Positions 1-12,039 of a DNA stretch of 64,000 nucleotides are shown in pieces. The stretch's first letter is position 1; every line of letters begins with the position of its first letter. This DNA comes from Phaeotremella fagi. Its lineage: Eukaryota > Basidiomycota > Tremellomycetes > Tremellales > Phaeotremellaceae. The DNA is taken from contig BCHU01000014.1 of assembly GCA_001599715.1 (NCBI GenBank), forward strand, positions 744,001 through 808,000, read 5' to 3'. Below the pieces are notes generated by a model. That model did not search any database. It was not told the DNA's origin and saw nothing but the letters and a program-made list of their open reading frames with translations. Made by a program: the position numbers and the translations under genes.

Positions 1-351
1 GATTCCCTTGGATGTCTTCAAGAGATCCAGAGCTTGATTTATGTAAGTTGTTTTATCGGTGACAGAGACGGAGGTTTCACCGATTAAATGGAGTTTCACT
101 GTTATTTCGAATTCTGATTCGTCGATGTCGGTGGGGGTACCGTTGGGGAAAGGAATATCATGTTTGATGAGAGTGTCAGGATGGGGGATCGTTAGATCAC
201 CATTAGAAGTGATTTGGACCGAGGGTTCACCGTCAAGAGCTAGATGGAGTGATCGATGGATTAAGGAGGGGACGACTAGATTCGGTTTTCGGGGATGAGG
301 GAATCGAAGAGGTAGAGGGGAGAGAGAGGTGGTGTAGATGTAGATTGACAT
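1..351 (-). CDS. Partial glutamate-cysteine ligase regulatory subunit-like protein (N-terminal part)
   Basis: An open frame of 117 codons starts at ATG 351-349 and runs off the left edge without a stop or a needed intron. The stretch EFEITVKLHLIG followed by YINQALDLLKTSKGI resembles the block before the aldo-keto-reductase-like core of fungal glutamate-cysteine ligase modifier subunits, which control the rate-limiting step of glutathione synthesis in the cytosol. The N-terminal 60 residues are Pro/Leu rich and not diagnostic. What is seen is only the N-terminal part. The family call is from memory of fungal homologues and would fall if the sequence to the left lacks the AKR-like barrel. Confidence 0.5.
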   Translation of the reverse strand, partial: MSIYIYTTSLSPLPLRFPHPRKPNLVVPSLIHRSLHLALDGEPSVQITSNGDLTIPHPDTLIKHDIPFPNGTPTDIDESEFEITVKLHLIGETSVSVTDKTTYINQALDLLKTSKGI

Positions 352-889
352 TGTGGTGAGGAGCTGTAATCTATTTTGTCTGAGTCTCTATATATGGATA
401 CGTGGATTTGAAATACTTGGTTAGGTATCCAATCACGCCAGGAATGACCTTATCTCGTTTAACTTGTGATGTGTGTTTTTGATGAAAGGGAATGGGTGAT
501 GTTGATGTTGATTGTGATAACGAATAACGAATAACGAATTAAGGCAGTAAAAATGTTTAGACAAAGTTAAGTAAGCAATTTCGGTTCAGTCCGAGTCCGA
601 TTTCCAGAGCAACAGTGATAACTAGATGTTAGAAGAAAACTATTTAAATGGACTGTTGACTAACAGCGTTCAATTGCAAATGGATACGTAGATGAAGATC
701 AATGTAGTCTTGTACAGATAGAATACATACTCTCCTACTCCAAAATCATACATCAAATCCACAACTTGCGGGATTCACGGAATTGTCTTCCAACCCACAT
801 ACAACTAACCAAAATTTAACAATCATCCTCCTGAATATACCACAAGACGCATGACGCAAGATAACAAAAAATCTACAAGGAGCAAACAC
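352..889. other. Intergenic region
   Basis: Upstream region of the partial gene at the left edge and 3' region of the SAP-domain gene. It holds a short ACGAATA tandem repeat near 519-538. No conserved coding frame or RNA gene is visible. Confidence 0.5.
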
Positions 890-2803
890 CTAAAAAGGGG
901 TCGCTGGATAACCCAAATCAACACCCCCAGGAGATGTCCAAGAGGGTACAGGTAAATCACCGAATCTCGTATCCCTATATCTCTCCGTTCCAAGTAAAGT
1001 TCGATGACCTGGGGTATTGGGTACAGAAGGTGATTGTGAATTAGGTAGACCATGTAGAGCTACGTCCATATATTGATTAGACGGTGTTGGCGTAGTGGTG
1101 GTGGTGGTAACAGGATTTGACTGCGGATTTGGAGTCGACACAACCCGTCTTTTAGATGTACTCGACGATGGAAACGGTGTATAAGTGAAATCGTTACCAC
1201 CAATCGAAGGTGAAGGTGATAACTGCGGTGGAGTAGTGATACTCAACTCAGGTCCTAACAAATTTTTACCAATCTCTTCACCTTCTTCAACAACCGATAA
1301 ATCAGGTTTAGAAATACTCCATCTAGGTACATGAGGTTTCGCACGAGGTGGTCTACCAGGTGTCAACATCGTTATCCCCGACGTCGAAATCGTTGCGTTC
1401 CTACTGACCGATGCTGAAGGTGGTAAATCCGTCGTTGGACTCTTTGGATCAGAGAGTTTAGGTGTAGTTGGGAAAATCGGGAATGGTAAATGATGTCTTG
1501 AACCTGAACCTGATCCATTTCCTGCACCTATCGGTGGAGGATTAGCGAAGAAATTCGAATCAAATGGACCTGGGGTTTTTGAGTTGTCTGGTAAAACCCC
1601 TTGATGGGATGGTGAAGGTGTTCGTGGAGGGATATCAGTCGTCGTTCTGGGTGTACGTGGTTTTGGGGATTTATCTATCAACTCTGGTGAAACGCTAGGT
1701 GGGGTATGAGGTTCGACAGCCGGTGAATCAATTTCTGAATCTGATGCCTTGAACGCTACATGTCGTGGAAGGGAGGTACTGTTCAATCGAGACCTTTTGT
1801 TGGGTGAAGAGATTATTCCTGCAGGTGATACGGAGGGTGAAGGATCTTGACGTTGACGTTTAGACTTGGACCGTGATCCAGGTGTACCACGAGATGCAGC
1901 CATAAGTGACGATTCAGCTCTATCCTCCAACCCCGATGAAATAGGACCGAAATGTTTCTCATAAGCCAACTATAAACCATCAGTCCCATTAAACCCACAA
2001 CTAAAACTCACATGTAAAACGTCGAAACGTCTATTATAACCTTTCTCAGCTTTAACCAAAGTCTTCTGCAACTCTTCCCCGATAGACGTCAATTTATCTG
2101 CCCAAGCGTCATCGACTAATTTCAATTTTTGCGTCCATTCCTCTTCACGTTCCGCGATCAGTGTCTCGACTTGATCACGAGAGAGACCTTGGGATCTACG
2201 GAGACCGTTGACGGTTTCAGAAAGAGCTTTGACTTCTCGACAGAGTTGAGTGAATTGTTCTATTGGGACACAGTTTGTGTGGGTCGTTGAGGTTGGATTT
2301 AAGGTTGGGAATTGAGATTGAGATTCGGTCGAGGTAGATGCCAAAGTTGAAGTAGATTGTACAACTAAAGGATCAACAACTGAAACCGAAACCGAAGCCT
2401 GAGGTTGTGGTTGAGAGATTTGACTAGAACTCAAATCCCTCTCTTTCAACCCAACCATCCCTCTTTTCCCTTTCTCCTCAACAGCCTTGTAAGGTCGAGC
2501 ATAAGGACGAATCTTCTTCGGTGAACTGGTAGCAGTAGATTTAGATTGTTTCAAAAAAGTCGGTGATTCGAATAACTCTATCAGACCGTTCACTAGGATA
2601 TCGGTTTTGGCGTTGGCTCCTTTGAGACCATGGATCTATGGGTGGCAAAGAGTTTGTTTGTCAACAACAACGTTTTGGGGTTTTGGAGTTTTGGTTGGGG
2701 GTTTTGGTTGGGTGGAAGTTAACATTACCTTGAATAGATTTTGGAGATCTGCTCTTCGTAAACCTTCTAACTCTTTTCGAGTGAATGCCCTTGATTTTGG
2801 CAT
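890..2803 (-). CDS. SAP-domain protein with long Ser/Pro-rich tail
   Basis: Three exons join in frame: 2803-2729, 2635-2012 and 1969-890 (introns 93 and 42 nt). The N-terminus, from MPKSRAFTRKELEGL through RADLQNLFKIHGLKG and the helix DILVNGLIELFE, fits a SAP motif, a helix-turn-helix fold that binds DNA in chromatin and RNA-processing proteins; it is split by intron 1, with acceptor CCATAG|ATC restoring it. Residues around 150-235 are charged and could form a coiled coil. The remaining 360 residues are low-complexity Ser/Pro/Thr with basic patches such as SRSKSKRQRQ, consistent with a nuclear protein. An in-frame ATG lies 30 codons upstream but the residues before MPKSR look like 5' UTR. 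The exact orthologue is not recognised. Confidence 0.7.
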
Positions 2804-3150
2804 TGTATGGAAAGAAGGTCGAAGGGGGTTTTGTCGTTTTGGGTGTTTGAGATGTTTGTTTGATTTGTTGAGTGATGGATTTGTGTTTATCAAGATATCA
2901 AGATGATTTTGGACTGGATGAGGTGTATGTTATAGTTGTTTAGTTGTCAGATATAATGATATAAGGTATAAGATAAAAGATATAAGTAAGAAGAAGAAAA
3001 GAACCAACACCACTCCCACTCACTCTACCTACGTTGTTGTTGACGACACATACACACAAAAACAATCATCACCTAAACCTTATTCGATCCCCCGTTTATA
3101 CCCACCCAATACATACATATCCTACAACAACATCAATACACTACATATAC
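2804..3150. other. Intergenic region
   Basis: Promoter side of the SAP-domain gene and 3' end of the oxygenase gene. The sequence is AT- and CA-rich, with no convincing ORF. Confidence 0.4.
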
Positions 3151-4977
3151 CTAACCCCCAATACCTTCCTGTCCCTTCCCACCAACACCCACTCCAACAC
3201 TAGCAGGTGGTTTAAACTCCCCAAATCCAGCAGCTTCATATAACAGATCAGTCCTAATGACCAATTTACCACCGCCACTCCCAACTGCACTTCCTTCGTG
3301 TAGTAACGATCCTTGGGTATCACCATGGGCTAAGGGGTGTTAGTAAGGTCTGCTCATGTTAAAAGAATAACTGAGATGACCCACGGAAACATAGAACAGC
3401 ACCTTGGATCGGTCTTACTGACGTCGCTTCCATCGTACCCATCTCTGAGGAGGGTAGGAAAAAAGTCGTACACCCTGTATCCTTGGGTATATCGTCGTTT
3501 AGATAGACTAGTAATGTATACCTCGACCAGAGAGGATCATCCGGTGGTGACGAGCTAGGAATGTCAGCACCAATCAAGCAATAAAGGATGAATTTCACTC
3601 ACTCATGCAAATATTCTCCGGTAGTTGGATGTAAACCAGCAGCAGGCCATGCACCATCAATATGAGGCTAAGATATCAATCAACACCAACCTCGTAAACA
3701 GTAACAACGGAAAGACCCACTCGATAAACCTGGTTCTCGGTATACTGATAAACCCTAAACCGAGCGTTGATACCCCGAACCCTCCCACCTCCATTCCCAT
3801 CAACAGAAACCGGTGCAGTCTGCGGGACGAATCTCTGTATCTGACCATAGAAATGATTTAAGAACGGTTGATCAGCTAACCAAACGAAATTCCTCGCTAG
3901 TATCTATATCGCGTGTTAGATAGCAAACCCTTGAAGAGGGATACAAAGGACATACAGAAGTTTTCATTCTAGCTGAACCTTCTGCGGCTTCATCCTTCTC
4001 GAAACCAATAGCATCAGCCGCTCTGACGATCTGTAAACATTCTTCAGGGGTGAAAACATCCAAAACTATGAATGCACCTGGTAAACCCGGAACATCGATT
4101 TTCGTTGGTTCACGACGTAATTCCGTCGATGTCAAGGTGATCGCCGAAGGAGACGAAGCGTACACAGTTGAATCGTAGAGATTTGGTGGTTTCCTCTCGG
4201 GTCCGGGGACATGATGAACTGCTTTGAAATTTGGGTATGGTTTTGGTGTATCTCCATCTGATTTGTTAATCCGGTCTAATCATCTTGACGTACCATGTAA
4301 TAATCCCTTCTGCATCAAATCCCAAATCTTAATTTCATTTCCAGAAGTCTGTCTCGCAATCCAAGGGATTTTCTTACGAACAATCTCCTTCCCTTTGCCT
4401 TTATCACCAACCACCCCAAACTTAGATCCAGAAGGGGTATCATCCATCGAAGCTATTCTCAGAATCATGTCCAAACATTTCAACGCCTCTTCGTCACCTG
4501 GTTGACCGTCCGCTCCGGAGGTTGCGTCGCATTCCCTAACCCATCGTTGGAGGGCTCCAAGTTTAGGTGGTAGTTTTCTGGTATACATTTCGAAAAGGTA
4601 GATGAGGGCTTCGGTGAATCTGTAATCTGAGAGGGCGGCTGATACTTTGGAAGTAAGTGATGAACCTATTGTATGTCAGTACCCAGTTCTCTCATACAGT
4701 TAGATAAAACCTTACCCAAAGTCGCACCCTCGACCATCACCCTATGTAAATCATATACACCCCTCTTAAGTTCTTTCATAGATCTATCACCCAATTCTTC
4801 AGGATGAGAAGAGAGTGTAGAAAGTACATAAAGCGTCGTCTCCAAGTCATCAGGTGAGATCAAACTGGTTGAACCTTCATCATCCTCGACGGACGGTGGA
4901 GTCGGTAGATGTGTTTTAGCTGGTTGATTCCCTTGAAGTCTTTTACGTTTTTTCGCTTGTTCTGCTCTTTTACCCAT
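3151..4977 (-). CDS. 2OG-Fe(II) oxygenase, prolyl 4-hydroxylase-like
   Basis: Seven exons: 4977-4716, 4665-4294, 4257-3956, 3903-3721, 3667-3603, 3554-3385 and 3329-3151; introns are 36-53 nt. The C-terminal half is a jelly-roll dioxygenase domain. The proximal iron ligands are His and Asp in YRPHIDGAWP, the distal His is probably the one in LLHEGS, and Arg in LVIRTDLLY would bind the 2-oxoglutarate carboxylate. The stretch FIVLDVFTPEECLQIVRAAD is the usual entry to this domain. The N-terminal 200 residues begin with a basic patch MGKRAEQAKKRKRLQ, a possible nuclear signal, and are helical with no domain that I recognise. Reaction: Fe(II)- and 2OG-dependent hydroxylation of an unknown substrate. 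Confidence 0.85.
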
Positions 4978-5608
4978 GTTGGATTTTTTTGGTATTTGAT
5001 CAAAATGTTATCCACAATTTGAATCTTGGTCCAACTTTTCTAAGTCCCATTGAAAAATCGTAATCTGATCAGGCACGGTTTTTGGTGGCAAGGTGGCAAT
5101 TGATTTTGGCACAGTGGGAGAATTGCGACCATTGATGATACTTTAACGTTCCGACTTGGTATCACCTTGGAACTTACCTGCAGTCACTTAGGCACAGGTG
5201 TATACTTTGATCTCCAAACAAAGAAGTGTTGTTCATCTTTGCGCTCATAATATTATAGCACTCCACGAAATAATCATTAGGTATCGCATTCTAATCTGAG
5301 AAGCAACCACAAATGGCAATCACGCTTTCTGGCTCCCAAAGCAAATTATTTCTCGTTGCTACTGTATGATGTATTCATGATGTCACGAATTGTACAAAGG
5401 GGATTTTAGTCGGTCAATGAAACTGGATAGAGCAGTTGGCCTCCTTTCTAGTTAACCTTTGATCAATAAAACAGGTGGAGCAGAAGACAGGTGGAGCAGA
5501 AAATACATTAAATGAACATAATGGAGGAATTGACTTTCTTTCCATAACTTCTTCTGTCAAACACACCATTTAAACCAATCAACTTGCTTACTTTAGATAC
5601 AGTACAGT
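4978..5608. other. Intergenic region upstream of the tandem orphan pair
   Basis: The right part, from about 5340, is similar to the region upstream of the second orphan copy at about 6400-6629, so the duplication unit includes promoter DNA. A 16-bp unit ACAGGTGGAGCAGAAG is tandemly repeated at 5471-5502 (last base differs). Confidence 0.6.
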
Positions 5609-6145
5609 ATGTCAAATCTCTCCGAATCTATCAAGATGGTTTCTGCCCCTCTCTCCACTGAGTGGTGGAAGGATACAAAATATCTCGAAGGGGCAGTCAT
5701 ATCTGAAGAAAATCGTCGGCGAATCGAAACCAGCCGCGTCTCCACTAATCTGTTTCTCGTTCCAAATGCAGACATCGTCTCCAAATCCTGCAAGACCGAC
5801 ATGTGATTATTCCTGATTGGCGAAGGCGCAAAGTCAAACTACATCACAAACTACAACGTCAAGCCGTACTACTTTGAGGACAGTGATGAAGACAACGAAA
5901 TTTCAGGGCTCTATAGGCACCACCATCTCCCTCCTTCCAACAAAACGATTCATCGTTCTCTGGTTCATCAAACCGTCAACGGTCCATCACAGTTTACTTT
6001 GGTTGCGACCATTGATTCAGAGGCTTTAGGTGAGGTTAAAGAGGTTTTATCAAAATCAAACAGCGACACTACAGATTTTTCTCGTCTCGAATCTATCTTC
6101 AACGAAGTCAGAAACAAGTGGGAGGCCAATGATTCAACCTCATAG
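5609..6145 (+). pseudogene. Orphan gene copy A1, interrupted by one in-frame stop
   Basis: This is the upstream member of a tandem pair. The frame from ATG 5609 reads MSNLSESIKMVSAPLS and is stopped by TGA at about codon 66, where the intact copy has CGA in the same context (ACATGCGATT versus ACATGTGATT). After the stop the same frame stays open for 112 more codons to TAG 6143-6145 and matches the C-terminal part of the intact copy, for example QFTLVATIDSEALGEV against EFTLVATIDSKDLGDL. No frameshift is present. The simplest reading is a recent C-to-T nonsense change; a short 65-residue product or stop read-through are alternatives. No domain is recognised. Confidence 0.75.
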
Positions 6146-6629
6146 GTGGAAGAATATAAAGCGGTAGTGGAAAGAACGGTAGTTAAAGGATCAGAAGGGA
6201 ATTTTTCAGGATGGTGTATGTAGATAGGTAGTCTTGAACGATGATGAATTTGCGTAGGGGATGTGTAGGATGAGCACTACTGTAATAACTGAGCCATTAG
6301 GTGAGGACAAGTTCCGACACCTCTCACTAGTTCCAGCTTTAAATGATTGCAACCTCTCAATTTGTAAGCCGTCCAAGTAGACCTGAGTTCTCATACTCGT
6401 TGCCTCTGTATGTTGCATTCACGATGAGACATTATGTACAGTACGAAGGGAGTTTCTATCGGTAAACGAAAATGAACGCATCAGTTGGTATCCTTTGTTG
6501 TTGAACCTTTGCCAAAAACAAAAAGTGGAGCAGGAAATTCATTATATGAAGAGAATTGAGGAATTGACTCTCTTTCAACAACTTCTTCTTTTAAACACGC
6601 CATTTACAATCCACTCGCTTGTTTTAGCT

Positions 6630-7232
6630 ATGTCAAACTTTTCCGATTCTATCAAGATGGTACCCGCCAATCTCTCCACTGAGTGGTGGAAGGATACCAA
6701 GTATCTAGAAGAGAAAGTCATCACACGAAGAACTGATGAATACTTTGATGAAGAAAACCAACTCAATAAACAAGTCACTTACCAAGTCGAAAGCAGTCGT
6801 ATCTTCACCAATCTCTTTCTCGTTTTGAATCGAGATCTCAAATCCAAAAGCCGCGAGAGCAAGAGCGACATGCGATTGCTGCTCATTGGTGAAGGCGCTA
6901 CCTCCAATCACGTCCAAGACTACGAGAATTTACCTCACTGCGACGACATTTCTCCTTGCATCCTGGAGGAAAGTGTCCAAGAAGAGGAAATCTCAGGGAT
7001 TTACTTGGACAACCCTTTTTCTCTCAACTCATCAATCGATCGCCATTCTTATCAAGGCTTGCAAAGCGGTCCACCAGAGTTTACTTTGGTTGCAACCATT
7101 GATTCAAAGGATTTAGGTGATCTTCATAAGGTTTTGTCAGTATCAGATGCCGGTACCACACAATTTCCTGGTCTCAGAAACCTCTTCAAAGACGTCCGAA
7201 TGAAGTGGGAGAACGATGGTTCGAACTCGTAA
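6630..7232 (+). CDS. Orphan protein, tandem copy A2 (intact)
   Basis: Single-exon frame of 200 residues starting MSNFSDSIKMVPANLS. An in-frame ATG exists at 6495, but the start at 6630 is chosen because it aligns with the start of copy A1. The protein has STEWWKDTKYLE near the N-terminus, an acidic central section, and the C-terminal PPEFTLVATIDSKDLGDL. There is no signal peptide, membrane segment or known motif. The flanks share sequence with copy A1, so this is a roughly 1-kb segmental duplication. The function is unknown, and it looks like a lineage-restricted gene. Confidence 0.6.
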   Translation: MSNFSDSIKMVPANLSTEWWKDTKYLEEKVITRRTDEYFDEENQLNKQVTYQVESSRIFTNLFLVLNRDLKSKSRESKSDMRLLLIGEGATSNHVQDYENLPHCDDISPCILEESVQEEEISGIYLDNPFSLNSSIDRHSYQGLQSGPPEFTLVATIDSKDLGDLHKVLSVSDAGTTQFPGLRNLFKDVRMKWENDGSNS

Positions 7233-7588
7233 GTGAAGACGGAGTATGGGAGTGGTAGTAGTCATAGGTTTACAGAAGCGTTTTAAGATGGGTATTTTTA
7301 AATAGTATTGAATGATTATGAATTTCTTTAAGGGGGTTGCATAGTATGTTTTTGATGAGAACGACTTTAGTCGATGAGTCAATAGGTGAGAACACGTCCG
7401 TTACCTCCAAGTACACAAAAAATTGTCTATGTTGTCTTAAAAGAAGAAGTCTTCACACAAATCAAGACGTCACTCATAGTTATTTTTGCCACATAGAGAT
7501 TGTGCCAATTTCAAGAATCCAACAACAATAAATCATTGACAATCTAGATCCAACTTCAACTTCAACAACCACATTCAGACGTTATGAA
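7233..7588. other. Intergenic region
   Basis: Between the orphan pair and the PIG-V gene. Nothing recognisable was found. Confidence 0.4.
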
Positions 7589-8974
7589 ATGTCCAAAAAA
7601 CCAACCCCATCCAACTGGATAGAAACAACCTCTACCTGGACAACCCACAACCCATTGAAATGCCTAACGATCCTCTCAACAACAACCCGTATAATCCCAT
7701 TAATCCTCCTCCAAATCCCACAAACCCCATTCGACAGTTCACATCTCCTTTTAAACATCAAATTCAATAGTACGATACGATGGGATTCTATCCATTTCTT
7801 GAGATTAGCTCAGGATGGTTATCTCTTTGAACAGCATTTCGCTTTTCAACCTGGTTTCATTGGGTTTTTACGGATTTTTGGGATTCTGGTTCATTTCGTT
7901 AAATCTTTGTTTGGGTATGATGGGGTTTTGGGAGTTGACGATTTCGTGATTGGGGGTTTGGTTTTATCGAATCTATCTTGGATAGGTGCGACTATCATGT
8001 TATATCTGTATGTCAAGTGATTTCGTCTGACAATTCTAACCTAATGCTGATAGGTTCACCAAACAACTTCATTCACCAAAATTCGCTTTGATAACTTCGA
8101 TGTTCTATTGTCTAGCGCCCACACCTGCAGTTTTATCTTCACCATTCACAGAACCGCTTTATGCTTTTCTAGCTTTTAGTGGTTATTACTATACGACAAA
8201 GAAGAATTATCCCATCGCTAGTCTATGTTTGGCATTCGCTACTTCAGTTAGAGCTACCGGAGTTTTCAACAGTATCTTATTGGGATGGATGATGGTTTTC
8301 CCTGATGGTTTGGATCTTAAATATTTGGATGTCAATGTGAGTAATCGAAAATATTATGATATCGAGAAACAGAAGACTGATTACGACCCAGAAAATTATA
8401 GTTCGTTCTCTCGAAGCTTTGATCCCATGTTTATTGGTTGTATCACCATTTATTGGGTTTCAATGGTACGCTTATAAATCATTTTGCACGATCGAACCTA
8501 GACCATGGTGTTCTAAACCTTTGCCTATGATATATAGTTATGTACAAGGAGAATACTGGTACGTCATTATACATTCCGATAGAAGCTGATATCTACGATA
8601 GGAACGTGGGCTTATTCAAATATTGGACAACAGCTCAAATCCCAAATCTAATCATAGCATTTCCAATAATCTACATCTCCCTCTCAGAATCCTACACATA
8701 TTTCAAGAATCCTAATACCAAAAAAATCGAAAATCCATTCCAAATCCATCACATCTTCATGACACTCTTATTGATTTTCTCGTCACACACCCAAATCGCT
8801 TTGAGAGTTTGTACGGGTGATCCAGTGGTTTGGTGGAATGTTTGTCAACTTGCTTTTGGCCGGGCTGGGAATAGTGAGGGGATGAGGGTTGGTGGGAAAA
8901 TTTGGTTATTTTGGACGGTTGTTTGGGGGGCTTTGTCTATCGTTTTTTGGTCGGGACATTATCCTCCAGCATAG
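7589..8974 (+). CDS. GPI18: GPI mannosyltransferase 2 (PIG-V/Gpi18)
   Basis: Four exons: 7589-8007, 8054-8336, 8392-8558 and 8602-8974. This ER multi-pass enzyme adds the second mannose to the GPI-anchor precursor, using dolichol-phosphate mannose. The family signature is seen at RWDSIHFLRLAQDGYLFEQ, with the luminal WD region and the following FAFQPG. It continues with APTPAVLSSPFTEPLYAF and RATG, which are typical of PIG-V. Several hydrophobic segments and the C-terminal VFWSGHYPPA also fit the family. The second intron (8337-8391) corrects a frame change in the raw sequence. A second GPI-pathway gene (PIG-L) lies 17 kb away. Confidence 0.9.
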
Positions 8975-9290
8975 ATCATAGGTTCATGTCATGTCTGGAA
9001 CATTGAAAATTAGATAAAATCTGGATTTCGCCTTGGATTATTGCGGGACGACAATCTTCAACAATACTTATCTGGCAACATTGGTCTCGCACCGACGAAG
9101 ATTCGCGGGAAACACATATATTGTACATTTGATCAACTCCAACTCGAACTACAAATCATATTATAAAAATACATCCAATCCACGTCAAGACTCATTCTAG
9201 AACCTGACCAGCAGAAAATCGTGAAACGTTGAAAAAGTCATAAAATCATCATCCAACCACAACATCAACGTCTGACCGAAATACCAACAT
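8975..9290. other. Convergent intergenic region
   Basis: 3' ends of the PIG-V gene and of the small minus-strand gene face each other here. No feature is recognised. Confidence 0.4.
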
Positions 9291-10007
9291 CTATCTCCTC
9301 TTCTTGACAGGTTGCTCCTGACTTTCCAAACGTTCAACCTCTCTCTGCCAATAAAGGACCCCATCAGCCGCTCGTCTTCTTTTCTCCCGTTGAATCTCTT
9401 CTTCCTCACCACCAACGCCAACCTGAACACTCAAATTTCTAGCGTGACCGTTAACCTTGTTAGTCATCTTATTCACTAAACCCGAAGCGACACCTAGATC
9501 CGGTGAAACTGCTGTTCTTTTGATTTCGTCACGAGCGTTTTGAAGGGCTGCGCGGGCATGGGCTAGAGTGCCTGGTTGAAGACCTAGGATCTTTTCGGCT
9601 TTTGTTGAGAGGGAATAGGGCTCGTTGGTTGGTAAGGATTTTTGAGGGACTGGTGGGGAATGATCAGAGGGGAGAGGGGTTGTTGGTCGTGAATATGATG
9701 GATGGGTTGATTGGGAATCTGATAAAGGAGTGGTCAGTATGATGATCAGAACGGTGATGGTATGGATTACTGTTCTCTCTCATCGATGATGGTAGAACAA
9801 ATCACAAAACTTACCAGATAAATCACCCATCTCGTCGTCCTCAGAATCAGTAGTCAAATGTTCAGCGTAATCACTAAAAGGTTGACTGGATCTACGTGCG
9901 ATATAACCAGAAGATTTCTTTGATTTCGATCTACCGATAACCACGGTAGAAGTGTTATCGATGATATCAACCTGGACAAGTGGTTCACCGAATGTTGATT
10001 CCATCAT
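9291..10007 (-). CDS. Hypothetical protein, charged, low complexity
   Basis: Two exons, 10007-9815 and 9718-9291, joined at GAT TTA TCT G|GTAAGT and ATCAG|AT; the intron is 96 nt. The protein has about 206 residues. It starts MMESTFGEPLVQVDIID, has an acidic serine cluster TDSEDDE, then a Pro/Ser linker. A helical C-terminal part follows, with LGLQPGTLAHARAALQ and a Glu/Lys/Arg-rich end VKKRR that could act as a nuclear signal. I do not recognise a family. The helical section may be a coiled coil. Confidence 0.6.
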
Positions 10008-11061
10008 TTCGAAAAGAGAGTTTTTGGGTCAGATTGTGATGTAGGATTCTTTGTGGGTTCTAGGGGGAAATTCTTATCTTGGTTGGATCCTCCGTTGTTT
10101 TGTGATAAAGGAGCTTGGGGGTTTGTGGGAAAACAATTTATTTGTGTCTCAGGAGATGAGATGATTAAAGGATGACTTTGGATGATTTGTGTGATCTGAA
10201 TGTAGACTGTTGAGTTGTTGGTGATATCAATTTGAACAATATATCTATACAGGTCGAATAAGGAAGAAGATATTCAATACATGCTGTATGTATCATGTTA
10301 TATATCATAGGGTGGCAATGAAAAACAACGTCAGACAATACAAGCATGTTACAGCAGGGATGGAGCATGCGATCAAAACAAAACGACCCAAAGGGGACCT
10401 AAAGGGGCTTCTCTCGCTCCACACAAGGGGTTACAAAAGAGACTAAACAAGAACAATGACTCGAATTACGACTAATCACTTTGATACGATGAAGTTTAAT
10501 ACCCTCACAACCCAAGGGGGTTTGGGAATGTGTGAAAAAATGGGTTATTGTTCCCCTTCGTGTGTATGTGGGCTGCGAGATCAGTTGTTTTATTACATGT
10601 ACTTGTATGCCTTTGGTCTATCATCCATGGTCTGATGCATAGACTGTTCTTTCCCTACCTTGTCACTGTCTGCCAGCCATTTTGATTTGCCACGGTTCGT
10701 GTTTCAGAGATTGCCACCAGTCTACTACTTGAATTCTTCTATTGTTCTCCTCTTAGAATCAAAGTGATGAATTGATCTACTCTCATTCATATATCAATCT
10801 CATCGTGCCCCACTGACCTCTGGAGTACCTCTGTGCTCGCTAACTCACCTATATACGAAGATTTGGACCAGTAGTAAGTAGTACGTGTACGTTTACGCCC
10901 TTTGAAACCCGTTTCGTTCGAGAATAGGAGCAGCATACAAAACAGCATGCTGCGACATGCAAACACTTCAAATTGAAACTTATACCCTCGCCAGGGCCAG
11001 CGTTGTAATTCATCACAAGAACAAAAACCAAAACCGAAACCAAAAGACCAAAAAAAGAAAA
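10008..11061. other. Intergenic region (1 kb)
   Basis: No convincing coding frame on either strand. It contains G-rich runs (AAAGGGGACCTAAAGGGG near 10390) and is probably UTR and promoter DNA. No tRNA signature was found. Confidence 0.4.
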
Positions 11062-11400
11062 CTAATCTTCAACAACACTAATCCAAGTTTCATCCGTTCC
11101 TCTTCTTTTCCATAGTACAACCCAACCGTTTGAAGTCATGTACAAAACTATCTCATCTATTAATACAGTTCTTATTTCGTTTTCTCTGAGTTCGGCTATG
11201 AAATCGCCTAGACTCATCATCTGTAAAGGGGGTATCGTCAGTCACGAATTACGTAGAGAGGGAATTGAACCCACTTGATAATCTTGATTCTGTAGTAATC
11301 CGAATGCCTCAATCGCTACAGTGGGTATCTTTTCTATTTCTTCTTCTGTGATTGGTGGTTCTTCAGAAGGAGCGAAATGGGCGTAAGCGATTGTCGACAT
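11062..11400 (-). CDS. Small conserved-looking protein of 94 residues
   Basis: Two exons too short to stand out as ORFs: 11400-11275 (MSTIAYAHFAPSEEPP...) and 11220-11062, joined at GAT TAT CAA|GTGGGT and TTTACAG|ATG. The joined protein has 94 residues and is acidic. The C-terminal half has alternating charged and hydrophobic residues (SLGDFIAELRENEIRTVL, then SNGWVVLWKRRG), which looks like a small folded domain. The frame, splice sites and stop agree well, but I do not know the family. Confidence 0.55.
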
Positions 11401-12039
11401 TGGTGATAGAAGAGATTATTGGTTGCTGAATATGGAGAAAACTTGTTTAGAATCGTGTATCCCTAAACGATCTTCAGCTTTCATTCGGGTCTGTGGTTTT
11501 AAGTTGATTTGGTTGGTTTTTTTACTTACTTTAGAGACTTTGAGAATTAGGGATTCATGAGTAGTAAGGTGTCTTGTGATGATTCTTTATTTGTTTTGAT
11601 CGTTTCAATGTTCGACTAATAAAAACGATAATGTCGAACGTAAATACCTTTATCGATTATACCAATGTTCTTGTTCTTGATGTATATCAGAATCTTCCTT
11701 CATTCCTAAATAAAGAATATTAACAAATGGAAGATGAGTACCAACAAGTTCATGAAATGTATTGTTATTATAGCTTTGGAATCATTGCCGCCGTGTTAGG
11801 ATTGAGAAGTATGAGATTGGATCACACGAGTTATTGGAATACGCAAACACCGTCCTCAACACTGTCCTCATGGTCTCAACGAGGCTTACCATCAGTACAA
11901 GTACTTGGAACTGGATCCAATTTGACGTCGTACCCGTAAGTCCGAATGAAATTAAAACCGATCTATGTGAGTAACAATGCATGGAAAAGGATAAAAGGAT
12001 AATAAATACAACAAATTCTCCGTCCACGTTCTCCAAAGC
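11401..12039. other. Intergenic region
   Basis: Contains a 70-codon plus-strand ORF (11727-11939) that lacks conserved features and is not called. AT-rich; probably promoter and 3' UTR DNA. Confidence 0.4.

Noticed and set aside
11255..11275. tRNA T-arm-like GGGTTCAATTCCC on the minus strand
   Set aside because: It is the 5' part of a well-fitting intron of the 94-residue gene; no D-arm, anticodon arm or acceptor stem is present.
11727..11939. Plus-strand ORF of 70 codons in a gap
   Set aside because: No conserved motif, no supporting splice sites or upstream exon, and average composition; likely chance.
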